Positions 43,186 through 50,947 of a DNA stretch of 64,000 nt are shown piece by piece. The stretch spans positions 62,001 to 126,000 of the forward strand of contig CAZHVS010000010.1 of NCBI GenBank assembly GCA_964536015.1. The letters are read 5' to 3'. Position 1 is the stretch's first letter; each line of letters starts with the position of its first letter. A program made the translations under genes and the position numbers. The notes under the pieces are model-generated. The model was not told where the DNA came from, ran no database searches, and saw nothing but the letters and a program-made list of their open reading frames with translations. The stretch comes from CAZHVS01 sp964536015 (GTDB taxonomy: Bacteria > Bacteroidota > Ignavibacteria > Ignavibacteriales > Ignavibacteriaceae).

Positions 43186-45462
43186 ATGAAATCATTTATT
43201 ACTTTTTTGTTTTTCTTTTTTACGATTATGACATTTGGACAAAATGAGTTCTTAATTAACACATTTTTAGATTCAACTCAACGCGATCCACAAATCGCTA
43301 AAGATGCAAATGGAAATTATTGTGTAGTATGGAACTCGGATTATCAGGTTGCCTCAACTTCACAAGGCGATATTTATTTACAATTATTTTCATCTAATGA
43401 TATAAAAATTGGAACAGAACAACTTGTAAATACAATAACGGCGGGTGATCAGGAAAAACCATCGCTTGCTATGAACTCTAATGGTGATTTTGTTGTAGCA
43501 TGGGCTTCGTACAGCAATTTCAATTCAATCTATGATATCAAAGCAAGGTTATATAAAAATAATATTCCCATTGGAAATGAATTCCTTGTAAATACTTATA
43601 CAACTAATTCTCAAACAAATCCCTCTGTGGCAATCGATGCATTTGGAAACTTTATTATTGTTTGGGAATCGTGGTACCAGGATGGAAGCGATAGAGGTGT
43701 TTATGCCCAACGATTTGATAACAACGGAAATAAGGTTGGCAGCGAATTCCTTGTCAATTCAACAACATTGTATGGTCAATCGCGTCCTGTTATAAAATAT
43801 TTTAATGATGGAAAATTTATTTTCGTCTGGGAATCGTGGCGACAGGATGTAACTACTATTGGAGGTTATGGTGTATTTGCAAAAATATTTAATCCCGATG
43901 GAACAACAGCAGTAAATGAATTCCAGATAAATACTTACACGGCGGATTATCAATGGTATGCAGATGTTGAAACCTTTTCGGATAATTCTTTTGTTGTTAC
44001 CTGGTGCAGCTGGGAACAGGATGGTTTTGATGGAGGAATTTATTACCAGAGATTTAATTCAAGTGGACAAAAAATTGGTGAGGAGGTTCTTGTAAACAAA
44101 ACAACTAATGAATACCAGTGGCTACCAAAAGTAAAAAAACTTGGTGGAAAAAATCTTGCCTTTGTCTGGTCAAGCTGGAAACAGGATGGAAGCCGCGAAG
44201 GAGTTTATGCCACTTTCTTTGATGAACAAGACAAGCGATTCGCTTTTGAAACACAGGTAAATACTTATTCAACTCAATTCCAGTGGGAACCCGATTTTAT
44301 CGTAAAAGACACAAACACAATTCTTGTGGTTTGGGCAAGCTGGGGACAATACGGAAAAGATTATGAAATAATCGGAAGAAAAATTTCACCAGAAAAACCC
44401 ATGGGACAAATAAAGAAAAACACTTATACTCATAATTCCGGAAGAACGACAGCAAAAATAGTTGTCCACGTACTCGATTCACTTCAGCTTACAAATCACA
44501 CTTACGAAGTTTCATTTGATACTATGCAAACTGCCGATTCGGTTTATGCACATATTAAAGATTTAAACAATGGCGTATTTAAAATTCAAAATCTCCCGCT
44601 AAATAAAGGCGTAAATACGTTTTATCGTACATCTACATTTGATGGAATCTCAGTTGAATTTCTTCCTGTATTCAAATTGGAACTTGATGGAAACAGTTCT
44701 TACTTCGTAAATAACTCAGGTTCCAACCTTATTTATAGTTACCAGCTTCCTTTAACAGGACAAAAACTTTTAGCGCCAATAGATATTATACTTGTCTGGG
44801 GAAGCACAGATACGCTTGCAAACGGACAGTACGCTGCTCCTCTTGATACGGCAATTGGAATTGACGCTGTAAAAAATGTTAAAGTTCCTTTCTTTGCATG
44901 GAATATTACAGATAACCAGAAAATAAATCTGTTAATAAAAGAACCCACGGCAACAAAGAATGGCAAATGGGACCCGAAAGAAGATATTGTCTTTCTTACA
45001 CCTCCGCCTTACCAGCTGACCGGTTTTAACACTCATGCACAAATTACAAATAATATTCCTTCCGGATTTGTAATTATGCCTCAACCCGGGGACACAAATT
45101 ATATTCTAACAAAAAGACCTATTAAACCAGATGACAAATTGAGGTTTATTTCAAACATACAAAATTTTGTAAGTTCAGCTAAAGAAAAATTGGAAATCAA
45201 TAATTTTGAACTTTACCAGAATTATCCTAATCCGTTTAATCCATCAACTACAATTAAATTTTCTATCCCTGTTAATGGAAAAATAGTGATGAATTTATAT
45301 AATGTGCTTGGTGAAAAAATAAGAACTTTAATTAATGAAGAACGCAAAGCAGGAACACACAGAATAGAGTTCAATGCGTCTAATTTATCTTCCGGAGTTT
45401 ATTTATATACAATTGAATTCGCTGAAAAACACATAGCAAAGAAAATGATATTATTAAAATAA
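43186..45462 (+). CDS. Repeat-rich secreted protein with type IX sorting domain
   Basis: Exported protein (758 aa) with a signal peptide ending near MTFGQ. Residues about 25-395 contain around seven imperfect repeats of 50-58 aa with the pattern (V/I)VW-SW-QDGS--GVYAQ-F---G-K-G-E--VNT-T, likely a beta-propeller. Examples are IIVWESWYQDGSDRGVYAQR, FVWSSWKQDGSREGVYATFF and VVTWCSWEQDGFDGGIYYQR. A middle domain (about 395-670) is unrecognised and ends with a proline-rich, possibly Ig-like part. The last about 80 residues (ELYQNYPNPFNPSTTIKFSI to KKMILLK) are the type IX sorting domain. GAGG sits just before its ATG, 7 nt after the VanX-like gene. Surface location is likely; ligand unknown. Confidence 0.87.
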   Translation: MKSFITFLFFFFTIMTFGQNEFLINTFLDSTQRDPQIAKDANGNYCVVWNSDYQVASTSQGDIYLQLFSSNDIKIGTEQLVNTITAGDQEKPSLAMNSNGDFVVAWASYSNFNSIYDIKARLYKNNIPIGNEFLVNTYTTNSQTNPSVAIDAFGNFIIVWESWYQDGSDRGVYAQRFDNNGNKVGSEFLVNSTTLYGQSRPVIKYFNDGKFIFVWESWRQDVTTIGGYGVFAKIFNPDGTTAVNEFQINTYTADYQWYADVETFSDNSFVVTWCSWEQDGFDGGIYYQRFNSSGQKIGEEVLVNKTTNEYQWLPKVKKLGGKNLAFVWSSWKQDGSREGVYATFFDEQDKRFAFETQVNTYSTQFQWEPDFIVKDTNTILVVWASWGQYGKDYEIIGRKISPEKPMGQIKKNTYTHNSGRTTAKIVVHVLDSLQLTNHTYEVSFDTMQTADSVYAHIKDLNNGVFKIQNLPLNKGVNTFYRTSTFDGISVEFLPVFKLELDGNSSYFVNNSGSNLIYSYQLPLTGQKLLAPIDIILVWGSTDTLANGQYAAPLDTAIGIDAVKNVKVPFFAWNITDNQKINLLIKEPTATKNGKWDPKEDIVFLTPPPYQLTGFNTHAQITNNIPSGFVIMPQPGDTNYILTKRPIKPDDKLRFISNIQNFVSSAKEKLEINNFELYQNYPNPFNPSTTIKFSIPVNGKIVMNLYNVLGEKIRTLINEERKAGTHRIEFNASNLSSGVYLYTIEFAEKHIAKKMILLK

Positions 45463-45477
45463 AATTGCAAAGTGAAG

Positions 45478-45512
45478 AAAAACCTTCAGCCAATTATTAA
45501 CTGAAGGTTTTA
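45478..45512. terminator. Bidirectional terminator between converging genes
   Basis: AACCTTCAG (45481-45489), 11-nt loop, CTGAAGGTT (45501-45509), with A-tract before and T-tract after, so it can serve both the + gene ending at 45462 and the - gene ending at 45519. Confidence 0.8.
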
Positions 45513-45518
45513 AAATTA

Positions 45519-45755
45519 TTAAGCGGGTGGATTCCATGTCTCTAAAATAAGTTTCTTCTGCTGTTCAAGATCATTTTTAATCTCTTGTACACGAAAGACT
45601 GTTCTATTTAATATCACAAAAACATTATCAAGATATAACCTCATATCTTCAACGTTATTATTTGATGGTTTTTGATGAACCGATTCAATCATATCAGAAT
45701 ATATCTGATCTAAAAGTTTTATTTGTTTATCAAAGTTAAAATTCTTTGTGTCCAT
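45519..45755 (-). CDS. Small uncharacterised helical protein
   Basis: 78-aa soluble protein, probably all alpha-helical (NFDKQIKLLDQIYSDMIESV, then RTVFRVQEIKNDLEQQKKLI). No signal peptide, membrane segment or known motif. No ribosome site is visible. Supported by its place between a terminator and an AT-rich spacer and by its normal amino acid mix rather than by homology. It could be real but unconserved. Confidence 0.5.
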   Translation of the reverse strand: MDTKNFNFDKQIKLLDQIYSDMIESVHQKPSNNNVEDMRLYLDNVFVILNRTVFRVQEIKNDLEQQKKLILETWNPPA

Positions 45756-45917
45756 AGTCGTTTTCCTTATTTATTAAATTATTCCGCCTAAAATTAAACA
45801 AATATTTTCTTGCTTAAAAGATGAACTTAAAAAAGAGAAGTAGTGTTTCATTATTAAGTAAATTGATTATTAATCAGCTAATGTGTAATTTTTCGCAAGG
45901 AGAGAAAAATTTTTTTT

Positions 45918-46142
45918 ATGAAGAGAAAAAAGCAAAAAAGTTTAGAAAAATTAGATATTAAATTTTGCACAGAGTGTAATGAAGTACTGAATGAATTTGA
46001 TATATCCGATGCAGCAAATGATTTAAATGCTGTAAAGAAAAACCACGATAACTGCAAACGAACTGGTAAATTTAAAGGTGAACTTTGTGCAAGAATATTT
46101 ATCTCCAACCCCGATGATTCAACCTGGCAATCAGAAGATTAA
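45918..46142 (+). CDS. Small protein with Cys/His cluster, possibly zinc-binding
   Basis: 74-aa basic protein. FCTECNEVLNEF gives a C-x2-C pair at C17/C20, and H43, C46 and C57 lie downstream in KKNHDNCKRTGKFKGELC. This arrangement could bind zinc, but I recognise no family. AAGGAGAG lies 12 nt before the ATG, a real ribosome site though a bit far. It precedes the ACT-like gene by 85 nt on the same strand. Confidence 0.55.
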   Translation: MKRKKQKSLEKLDIKFCTECNEVLNEFDISDAANDLNAVKKNHDNCKRTGKFKGELCARIFISNPDDSTWQSED

Positions 46143-46227
46143 TCACTTCCTGTTTATCCATATTTAATTAGTTTTATTTAAGATAAAAATTTTTCGTAAG
46201 TTTTATTTGTAAATAGAAAGGAACTTT

Positions 46228-46482
46228 ATGAATAAAACCATTTTATTAATTCTTATTGGAAAGAGAAAAGAATCTGCCGTTAAAGTTCAACAAATATTAA
46301 CAGGCTGGGGATGTATTATAAAAACACGTCTTGGTATTCACGATGGTGTGCTTGAAAACTGTTCTGACCAGGGACTTGTTATATGTGAGCTTGTCGGCAC
46401 TAAAGAACAGAAAGAAGAACTTGCTCGAAAAATAGCCATTATTCCTGACGTCTCATCTCAATTAGTGGAACTGGCTTTGTAA
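46228..46482 (+). CDS. ACT-like small protein resembling the hydrogenase-system regulator TM1266 family
   Basis: 84-aa protein. The pattern KTILLILIGKRKESAVKVQQ, LTGWGCIIKTRLGIHD and LVICELVGTKEQKEELARKI, followed by IPDVSSQLVELAL, resembles the TM1266-type iron-only hydrogenase system regulator, a NikR-C/ACT-like fold that dimerises. An AAAGGAA ribosome site sits 5 nt before the ATG. No hydrogenase or HydEFG gene is in this window, so the name of the family should not be read as its function. A terminator follows. Confidence 0.6.
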   Translation: MNKTILLILIGKRKESAVKVQQILTGWGCIIKTRLGIHDGVLENCSDQGLVICELVGTKEQKEELARKIAIIPDVSSQLVELAL

Positions 46483-46490
46483 AATTTTTT

Positions 46491-46549
46491 ATAGGGAATT
46501 GTTCTATACTTTTTTATATGCTTCTTTCTGTTATTAGAACATTCCCTAT
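46491..46549. terminator. Long hairpin between converging genes
   Basis: ATAGGGAATTGTTCTA (46491-46506) pairs with TAGAACATTCCCTAT (46535-46549) with one bulged base, separated by 28 nt. It overlaps the stop codon of the minus-strand gene and can terminate the rightward ACT-like gene; T-tracts flank both arms. Confidence 0.6.
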
Positions 46550-46863
46550 TTTATTAAAATAGCCCAGGCATAAAATAACGAAGCTGCATTACGTTCGCTT
46601 TTGGTTTTATCTGTGTTTAGAGAGTTGTAGTACAAATTATCAAGCATCCGATTATAATACCCCGGGTAAAGAGATTTAAGATAACTTGCATTGGAAGTAT
46701 CGTTATCTACAAAAGCCTGTGCAAATAAATCAACAAAATCATCGAATGAAAGGGATGAATAATCATAAGTATCGCCCCCCAAACAACACGCCTGGAAAGA
46801 AAAAGCCTGCATACTAATCAAAACAATCAGCAGGTATTTGGAAAAAATTAAACTACTTTTCAT
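46546..46863 (-). CDS. Small exported protein, unknown
   Basis: 105-aa protein starting at the ATG at 46863. The reading frame also has a GTG at 46869, but AAGGAG lies 5 nt before the ATG and overlaps the GTG, which decides the start. Signal peptide MKSSLIFSKYLLIVLISMQA. The mature part begins near FQACCLGGDTYDYSSLSFDD and is predicted helical, with many Tyr, Asp and Asn. The lipobox is not canonical (FQAC), so lipidation is uncertain. I recognise no family. Confidence 0.6.
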   Translation of the reverse strand: MKSSLIFSKYLLIVLISMQAFSFQACCLGGDTYDYSSLSFDDFVDLFAQAFVDNDTSNASYLKSLYPGYYNRMLDNLYYNSLNTDKTKSERNAASLFYAWAILIK

Positions 46864-46964
46864 AAACACTCCTTAAGTCAAAAAATAATGGTTTGTCCCG
46901 TTAATTAAACTCTTACTATCACAATTAAAAACTAAGTAAGTTTTTCGTTATTTACAACAATAAT

Positions 46965-47008
46965 AAAATAAGGAGGAGGGGAAAGGCTAATAGACTAGTC
47001 TTCCCCTG
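46965..47008 (-). terminator. Intrinsic terminator of the 47031-47972 gene
   Basis: On the minus strand AGGGGAAGACTA pairs with TAGCCTTTCCCCT (12 pairs, one bulge, one G-T) around a 6-nt loop. CCTCCTTATTTTATTATT follows. It starts 24 nt after the stop codon. Confidence 0.65.
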
Positions 47009-47030
47009 TGAGGTAAAGATGAAACTTTTA

Positions 47031-47972
47031 TTAAAATGAGAAGGTTAATCCAAACTTAAATGCATCCGTTATAATTGGCTGCGTTGAATTGAAGGGCCAG
47101 TTCATTTTGTCTTTTCTTAATTCATAAATTCCGTAAGACAAAGCATTCTTAAGAACAAACGCAACTATAGGTGTTGCCAGCGGAGATGATTTTTTAATTT
47201 TGTTAATAAAGCCATCCAGCAATCCCTGTCCTGCAAATTCAATTATGGAGCTTCCAACCTGTTTCCAGAAAAGATGTCGAGGAAAAACTTCAAATCTTTC
47301 ATAACTTGCATCAAGCGATAGCTGCGGAATAAATTGAACTTTTATTCCACCTTCTGCTTTTGTACCAAATCTAAAAGTATTGTGATAAAAATTAAGTTTC
47401 TCAACATCTTCATTCATTTGCTGTTGAGTTAATGCCGGCGAAAGCTGGTAATCATCAAACTTAAATCTTGTCCAGCCCATACCAGATGAACTATAGAATA
47501 TTATTGCTGCATCACCAAACTTATAACCATACCCATCTTCCCAGCCCAGAGTAATTCTCCACGCATCTGCTGTAACTTTATCTGAAGACTTTAAACCCTT
47601 AAGCTGCTTATTGAAATTAGAAATAGACAAATAATTAAAGTCATAGACAACAAGTGAATTACAGGAAGAGCTTTCTTTTAAATACTCATATCCAAGTTTT
47701 ATTTCTGCTAACCCATATTTTTCGAAGTTGTTATTAAACTTATTCAAAGAATTTTTTCCAAAGCCGTATAATAAATTAATCGATGGATTTCCCTCGGGTT
47801 TAAAACTAAAGTTAAAATCAAAACCTTCCCAATCCCCATCATCAAAATGCCAGCCGTTACAGTTATGATGTCCTGATTTATCACCATAATCCCATGTTGT
47901 GTCTTTTTCCTGTGCGGTTATTCCGACAGAAATCAGTAAAACAAAAATTAACGTAAAAAATTTAGTTTGCAT
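47031..47972 (-). CDS. Predicted outer-membrane or periplasmic protein, unknown
   Basis: 313-aa protein from the ATG at 47972, which has AGGAGA 5 nt upstream and begins the signal peptide MQTKFFTLIFVLLISVGITAQ. The in-frame ATG at 48035 would add 21 residues before this and is unlikely. The mature start is unusual: HNCNGWHFDDGDWEGFDFNF, rich in His, Asp, Gly and aromatics. The rest has alternating polar/hydrophobic strands and ends FKFGLTFSF with a terminal Phe, suggesting an outer-membrane barrel. Family unknown to me. Confidence 0.65.
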   Translation of the reverse strand: MQTKFFTLIFVLLISVGITAQEKDTTWDYGDKSGHHNCNGWHFDDGDWEGFDFNFSFKPEGNPSINLLYGFGKNSLNKFNNNFEKYGLAEIKLGYEYLKESSSCNSLVVYDFNYLSISNFNKQLKGLKSSDKVTADAWRITLGWEDGYGYKFGDAAIIFYSSSGMGWTRFKFDDYQLSPALTQQQMNEDVEKLNFYHNTFRFGTKAEGGIKVQFIPQLSLDASYERFEVFPRHLFWKQVGSSIIEFAGQGLLDGFINKIKKSSPLATPIVAFVLKNALSYGIYELRKDKMNWPFNSTQPIITDAFKFGLTFSF

Positions 47973-48229
47973 ATTTTCTCCTGTTAAATGTCTTTCTTTA
48001 TTGTCAATTAAAGTGCCATTTAATTTACGATTCAAAAATAGTTTATTAACATTATAATGAGAGTTCTTCTTATGATAAATGGTTAAATTTGATTATAAAT
48101 ACGACAATTTGTGTTTACAGTAATATACAGCAGTGAACACTTTTCTATAAATCACCGTAACAATTACTGCACTGCCAATTCCTTTTCTATTCTTTCTCTT
48201 ATCCTTATCTTTGCACAAAAATTTTTTAA
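47973..48229. other. Divergent spacer between the barrel-like protein and the DUF3109 gene
   Basis: 257 bp, AT-rich. TATCTTTG at 48206-48213 fits a -7 promoter element for the rightward gene, 16 nt before its ATG, but the -33 element is poor. No clear small gene or hairpin. Confidence 0.35.
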
Positions 48230-48799
48230 ATGCTTGGATTCAATTTTATAAATGTCGAAGATGTTCTGGTGAACAGAGATGTGGCAGAAACCTTTTTTTG
48301 CTGCGACATTTCTAAATGCAAAGGAGCTTGTTGTACAATAGAAAGCGAATTTGGTGCACCAATAAAAGCAAGTGAAATAAAAGAGATAGAAAAAAATCTA
48401 TCAATAATTACTGCTTATCTTCCGGAAAAAAACAGAGAAGAAATTGAGCAGAAAAAATTTTTCGAGACAAAAGATGGTGAACTTTTAATAAGAAGTATGA
48501 ACCATAAGGAATGTGTGTTTGTTTATTATGAAAATAATATCGCAAAATGTTCAATTGAAAAGGCATTTTTAAATGGAGAAATCGATTTTCGTAAACCAAT
48601 TTCATGTCATCTTTTCCCTATTCGAATTTCGGATTTTGGCGGCGATGTAGTTTGTTATGAACGATTGAGAGATTGTTCTCCCGCTCTTGAAGAAGGAATG
48701 AAAAAACAAATTACAATTGCTGAATTTTGTAAAGATTCATTGGAACGAAATTATGGGAAAAAATGGTATGCAAATTTTATGAAAACACTAAAAAAATAA
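48230..48799 (+). CDS. DUF3109-family cysteine-rich protein
   Basis: 189-aa protein. FFCCDISKCKGACCTIESEF (about 23-42) holds a dense Cys cluster. Further Cys residues lie in HKECVFVYYENNIAKCSIE, ISCHLFPIRIS, VCYERLRDCSP and AEFCKDS. The pattern matches DUF3109, related to YkgJ-like families, where the cysteines are thought to bind zinc or an iron-sulphur cluster. The function is unknown. No ribosome site is visible. It precedes rpoN by 63 nt on the same strand. Confidence 0.8.
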   Translation: MLGFNFINVEDVLVNRDVAETFFCCDISKCKGACCTIESEFGAPIKASEIKEIEKNLSIITAYLPEKNREEIEQKKFFETKDGELLIRSMNHKECVFVYYENNIAKCSIEKAFLNGEIDFRKPISCHLFPIRISDFGGDVVCYERLRDCSPALEEGMKKQITIAEFCKDSLERNYGKKWYANFMKTLKK

Positions 48800-48862
48800 T
48801 TAAGAATTGAAGTATTAAAAACAGATTAAGAAAGTAATTACACAAGGACTCAGGCAAAAATA

Positions 48863-50326
48863 ATGTTATCGTTATCACAAAAATTATCACAACAGCAAAA
48901 GCTTTCTCCGCAGCAAATTCAATATCAAAAGTTATTGCAGTTAAACACTCTTGCTCTTGAACAACGAATAAAAACAGAACTTGAGTTGAATCCAATTCTT
49001 GAAGAAGAAATGGAACTGCGTCAGGATGAAAAAGAACCGGAAGAAACCATTGAAGAAATCGGCGACCCGGATGAAGATAATTTTGATAACGAAGATTCTG
49101 AATTTGGTCTCGAAGACTTTATGAACGATGAAGAATATTTTGATGAAACTATACGTTTAAATAAAAGTCCCAACGATGATGATAAAACACAACCAATTGC
49201 CCCATCAAGAGAATCAATAAGCGAACACCTGTTAAATCAACTTTATATGCTTGATATAGACGAAAAATTAATTCGCCTTGGTGAAGAAATAATTGGAAAC
49301 CTTGATGAAGATGGATACTTAAAACAGTCTCTCGAAAAAATAGTAGAAGAATTAAACCTTTTTGAACATTACGAAATAAATTATGATGAAGCAGAAAAAC
49401 TTCTGAAAAAAATACAAACTTTTGAACCAGTTGGAATTGCCTCAAGAACTTTGCAGGAGTGTTTACTTGTTCAATTACACACTCTCTCTTTCGACCCATA
49501 TTATTCTTTTCTTGCCGAAGAATTGTTAAAAAACCATTTTGAAGATTTTGCACAAAAACGCTATGATGTATTGATGCAAAAAATGAACGTAAGCCAGGAA
49601 ACTCTTAAAACCATTTTAAGTTTAATTCAAAAGTTAAATCCAAAACCCGGCGAAGGAAATTTCGAACCTGCAGAGCTGAATCAAATTACACCTGACTTCC
49701 TTGTCGAAAAAGTCGATGATGATTTTCTTATTACATTGAACGACAAGACACTTCCAACAGTAACAATAAGTAAGACTTACCTTGAAATGCTAAACCAGAA
49801 TAAAGGAAAGAAGAAAATATCAACACAGGAAAAAAGTACTTATAAATTTCTAAGAGAAAAATTCGATTCCGCAAAATGGTTTATTGCCTGCATTGAACAG
49901 AGAAGAGAAACTTTAATGCGTGTAATGCGGGCCATCCTTGAAAAACAATATGAGTTTTTCGAAAAAGGTCCCAAGTTTATCAAACCATTGATTTACAAGG
50001 ATATTGCTGATGAAATACAGATGGACATATCAACCATTAGTCGGGTTGTAAATGGTAAATTTGTTCAAAGCCCGATGGGAATTCATGAATTAAAATATTT
50101 CTTCAGTGAAGGTCTTTCTACTGATAGCGGTGAAGAGGTCTCAAACAAACAGATTAAGGAGAGAATTAAGGAAATAATTGAAAATGAGAATAAAAAATCT
50201 CCTTTAAGCGATGATAAAATTGCCGAAATGCTAAATGAAGAAGGGATTCATATAGCAAGAAGAACAGTTGCAAAATACAGGGAAGCTCTACGTCTGCCTG
50301 TTGCAAGACTTCGAAAAGGATTATGA
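48863..50326 (+). CDS. rpoN: RNA polymerase sigma-54 factor
   Basis: Sigma factor for enhancer-dependent promoters (487 aa). Region I is Gln/Leu-rich (LSQKLSQQQKLSPQQIQYQK) with the QLNTLALEQRI core that contacts the activator. Region II is very acidic (about 50-105). The core-binding domain includes HLLNQLYMLDI and LKKIQTFEPVGIASRTLQECL. The C-terminal DNA-binding part has the helix-turn-helix and the signature RpoN box ARRTVAKYRE (465-474). No sigma-54 activator (AAA+ GAFTGA protein) is in this window. The next gene begins inside its stop (ATGA). Confidence 0.96.
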   Translation: MLSLSQKLSQQQKLSPQQIQYQKLLQLNTLALEQRIKTELELNPILEEEMELRQDEKEPEETIEEIGDPDEDNFDNEDSEFGLEDFMNDEEYFDETIRLNKSPNDDDKTQPIAPSRESISEHLLNQLYMLDIDEKLIRLGEEIIGNLDEDGYLKQSLEKIVEELNLFEHYEINYDEAEKLLKKIQTFEPVGIASRTLQECLLVQLHTLSFDPYYSFLAEELLKNHFEDFAQKRYDVLMQKMNVSQETLKTILSLIQKLNPKPGEGNFEPAELNQITPDFLVEKVDDDFLITLNDKTLPTVTISKTYLEMLNQNKGKKKISTQEKSTYKFLREKFDSAKWFIACIEQRRETLMRVMRAILEKQYEFFEKGPKFIKPLIYKDIADEIQMDISTISRVVNGKFVQSPMGIHELKYFFSEGLSTDSGEEVSNKQIKERIKEIIENENKKSPLSDDKIAEMLNEEGIHIARRTVAKYREALRLPVARLRKGL

Positions 50327-50943
50327 TTTTTTTTGATATTGCTATAATAATATTTCTCTTTGCTGTTTATTTTTTCATTCACACATTGTTTGCTTCAAAT
50401 AATATTAAATTACTTATAGCTAAAAATTATCCCGGCTTTCTTCCTTTCTACAGGTTGACATATAATATCTATGCGCTCCTTTCACTTGCGGCAATTATTA
50501 TTTTATCTCCCAAACCAGACGTAATTATTTATGACCTTTCTTACCCGTTTGATTTGATAATTGTGACTCTACAGTTTTTAAGTCTGCTTGCAATATTATG
50601 GACATTAAAATATTTTAACATAAAAGAATTTCTTGGCATAAGCCAGTTCATTCGTTTTTACAAAGGAAACTATAACGCCAACGATCTTGATGAATTTTCA
50701 GAACTGAAAACAAACGGAATATTTAAACTTTGCAGGCATCCTCTATACTTGTTTTTTATTTTATTCCTTGGGTTGCGTCCGGTTATGTCTCTTTTTTATT
50801 TCATCGCATTTTTGTGCACAATGCTCTATTTTTACATTGGTTCTTTTTATGAAGAAAATAAACTTGTGGAAAAATTTGGTGACGCTTATTTAAAATACCA
50901 GAGTAATACTCCAAGAATAATCCCATTAAAGATATTTAGATAA
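50323..50943 (+). CDS. ICMT/NnrU-like membrane methyltransferase-type protein
   Basis: 206-aa membrane protein with five or six hydrophobic segments. The C-terminal motif KTNGIFKLCRHPLYLFFILF and YEENKLVEKFGDAYLKYQSN is the signature of the isoprenylcysteine carboxyl methyltransferase / phospholipid methyltransferase group (RHPxY with E-x2-L-x3-FG--Y--Y). These use SAM within the membrane. Substrate unknown; related proteins methylate lipids or small thiols. It overlaps the end of rpoN by 4 nt and precedes the SurA-like gene by 4 nt, so it is in that operon. Confidence 0.75.
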   Translation: MIFFDIAIIIFLFAVYFFIHTLFASNNIKLLIAKNYPGFLPFYRLTYNIYALLSLAAIIILSPKPDVIIYDLSYPFDLIIVTLQFLSLLAILWTLKYFNIKEFLGISQFIRFYKGNYNANDLDEFSELKTNGIFKLCRHPLYLFFILFLGLRPVMSLFYFIAFLCTMLYFYIGSFYEENKLVEKFGDAYLKYQSNTPRIIPLKIFR

Positions 50944-50947
50944 TTAT

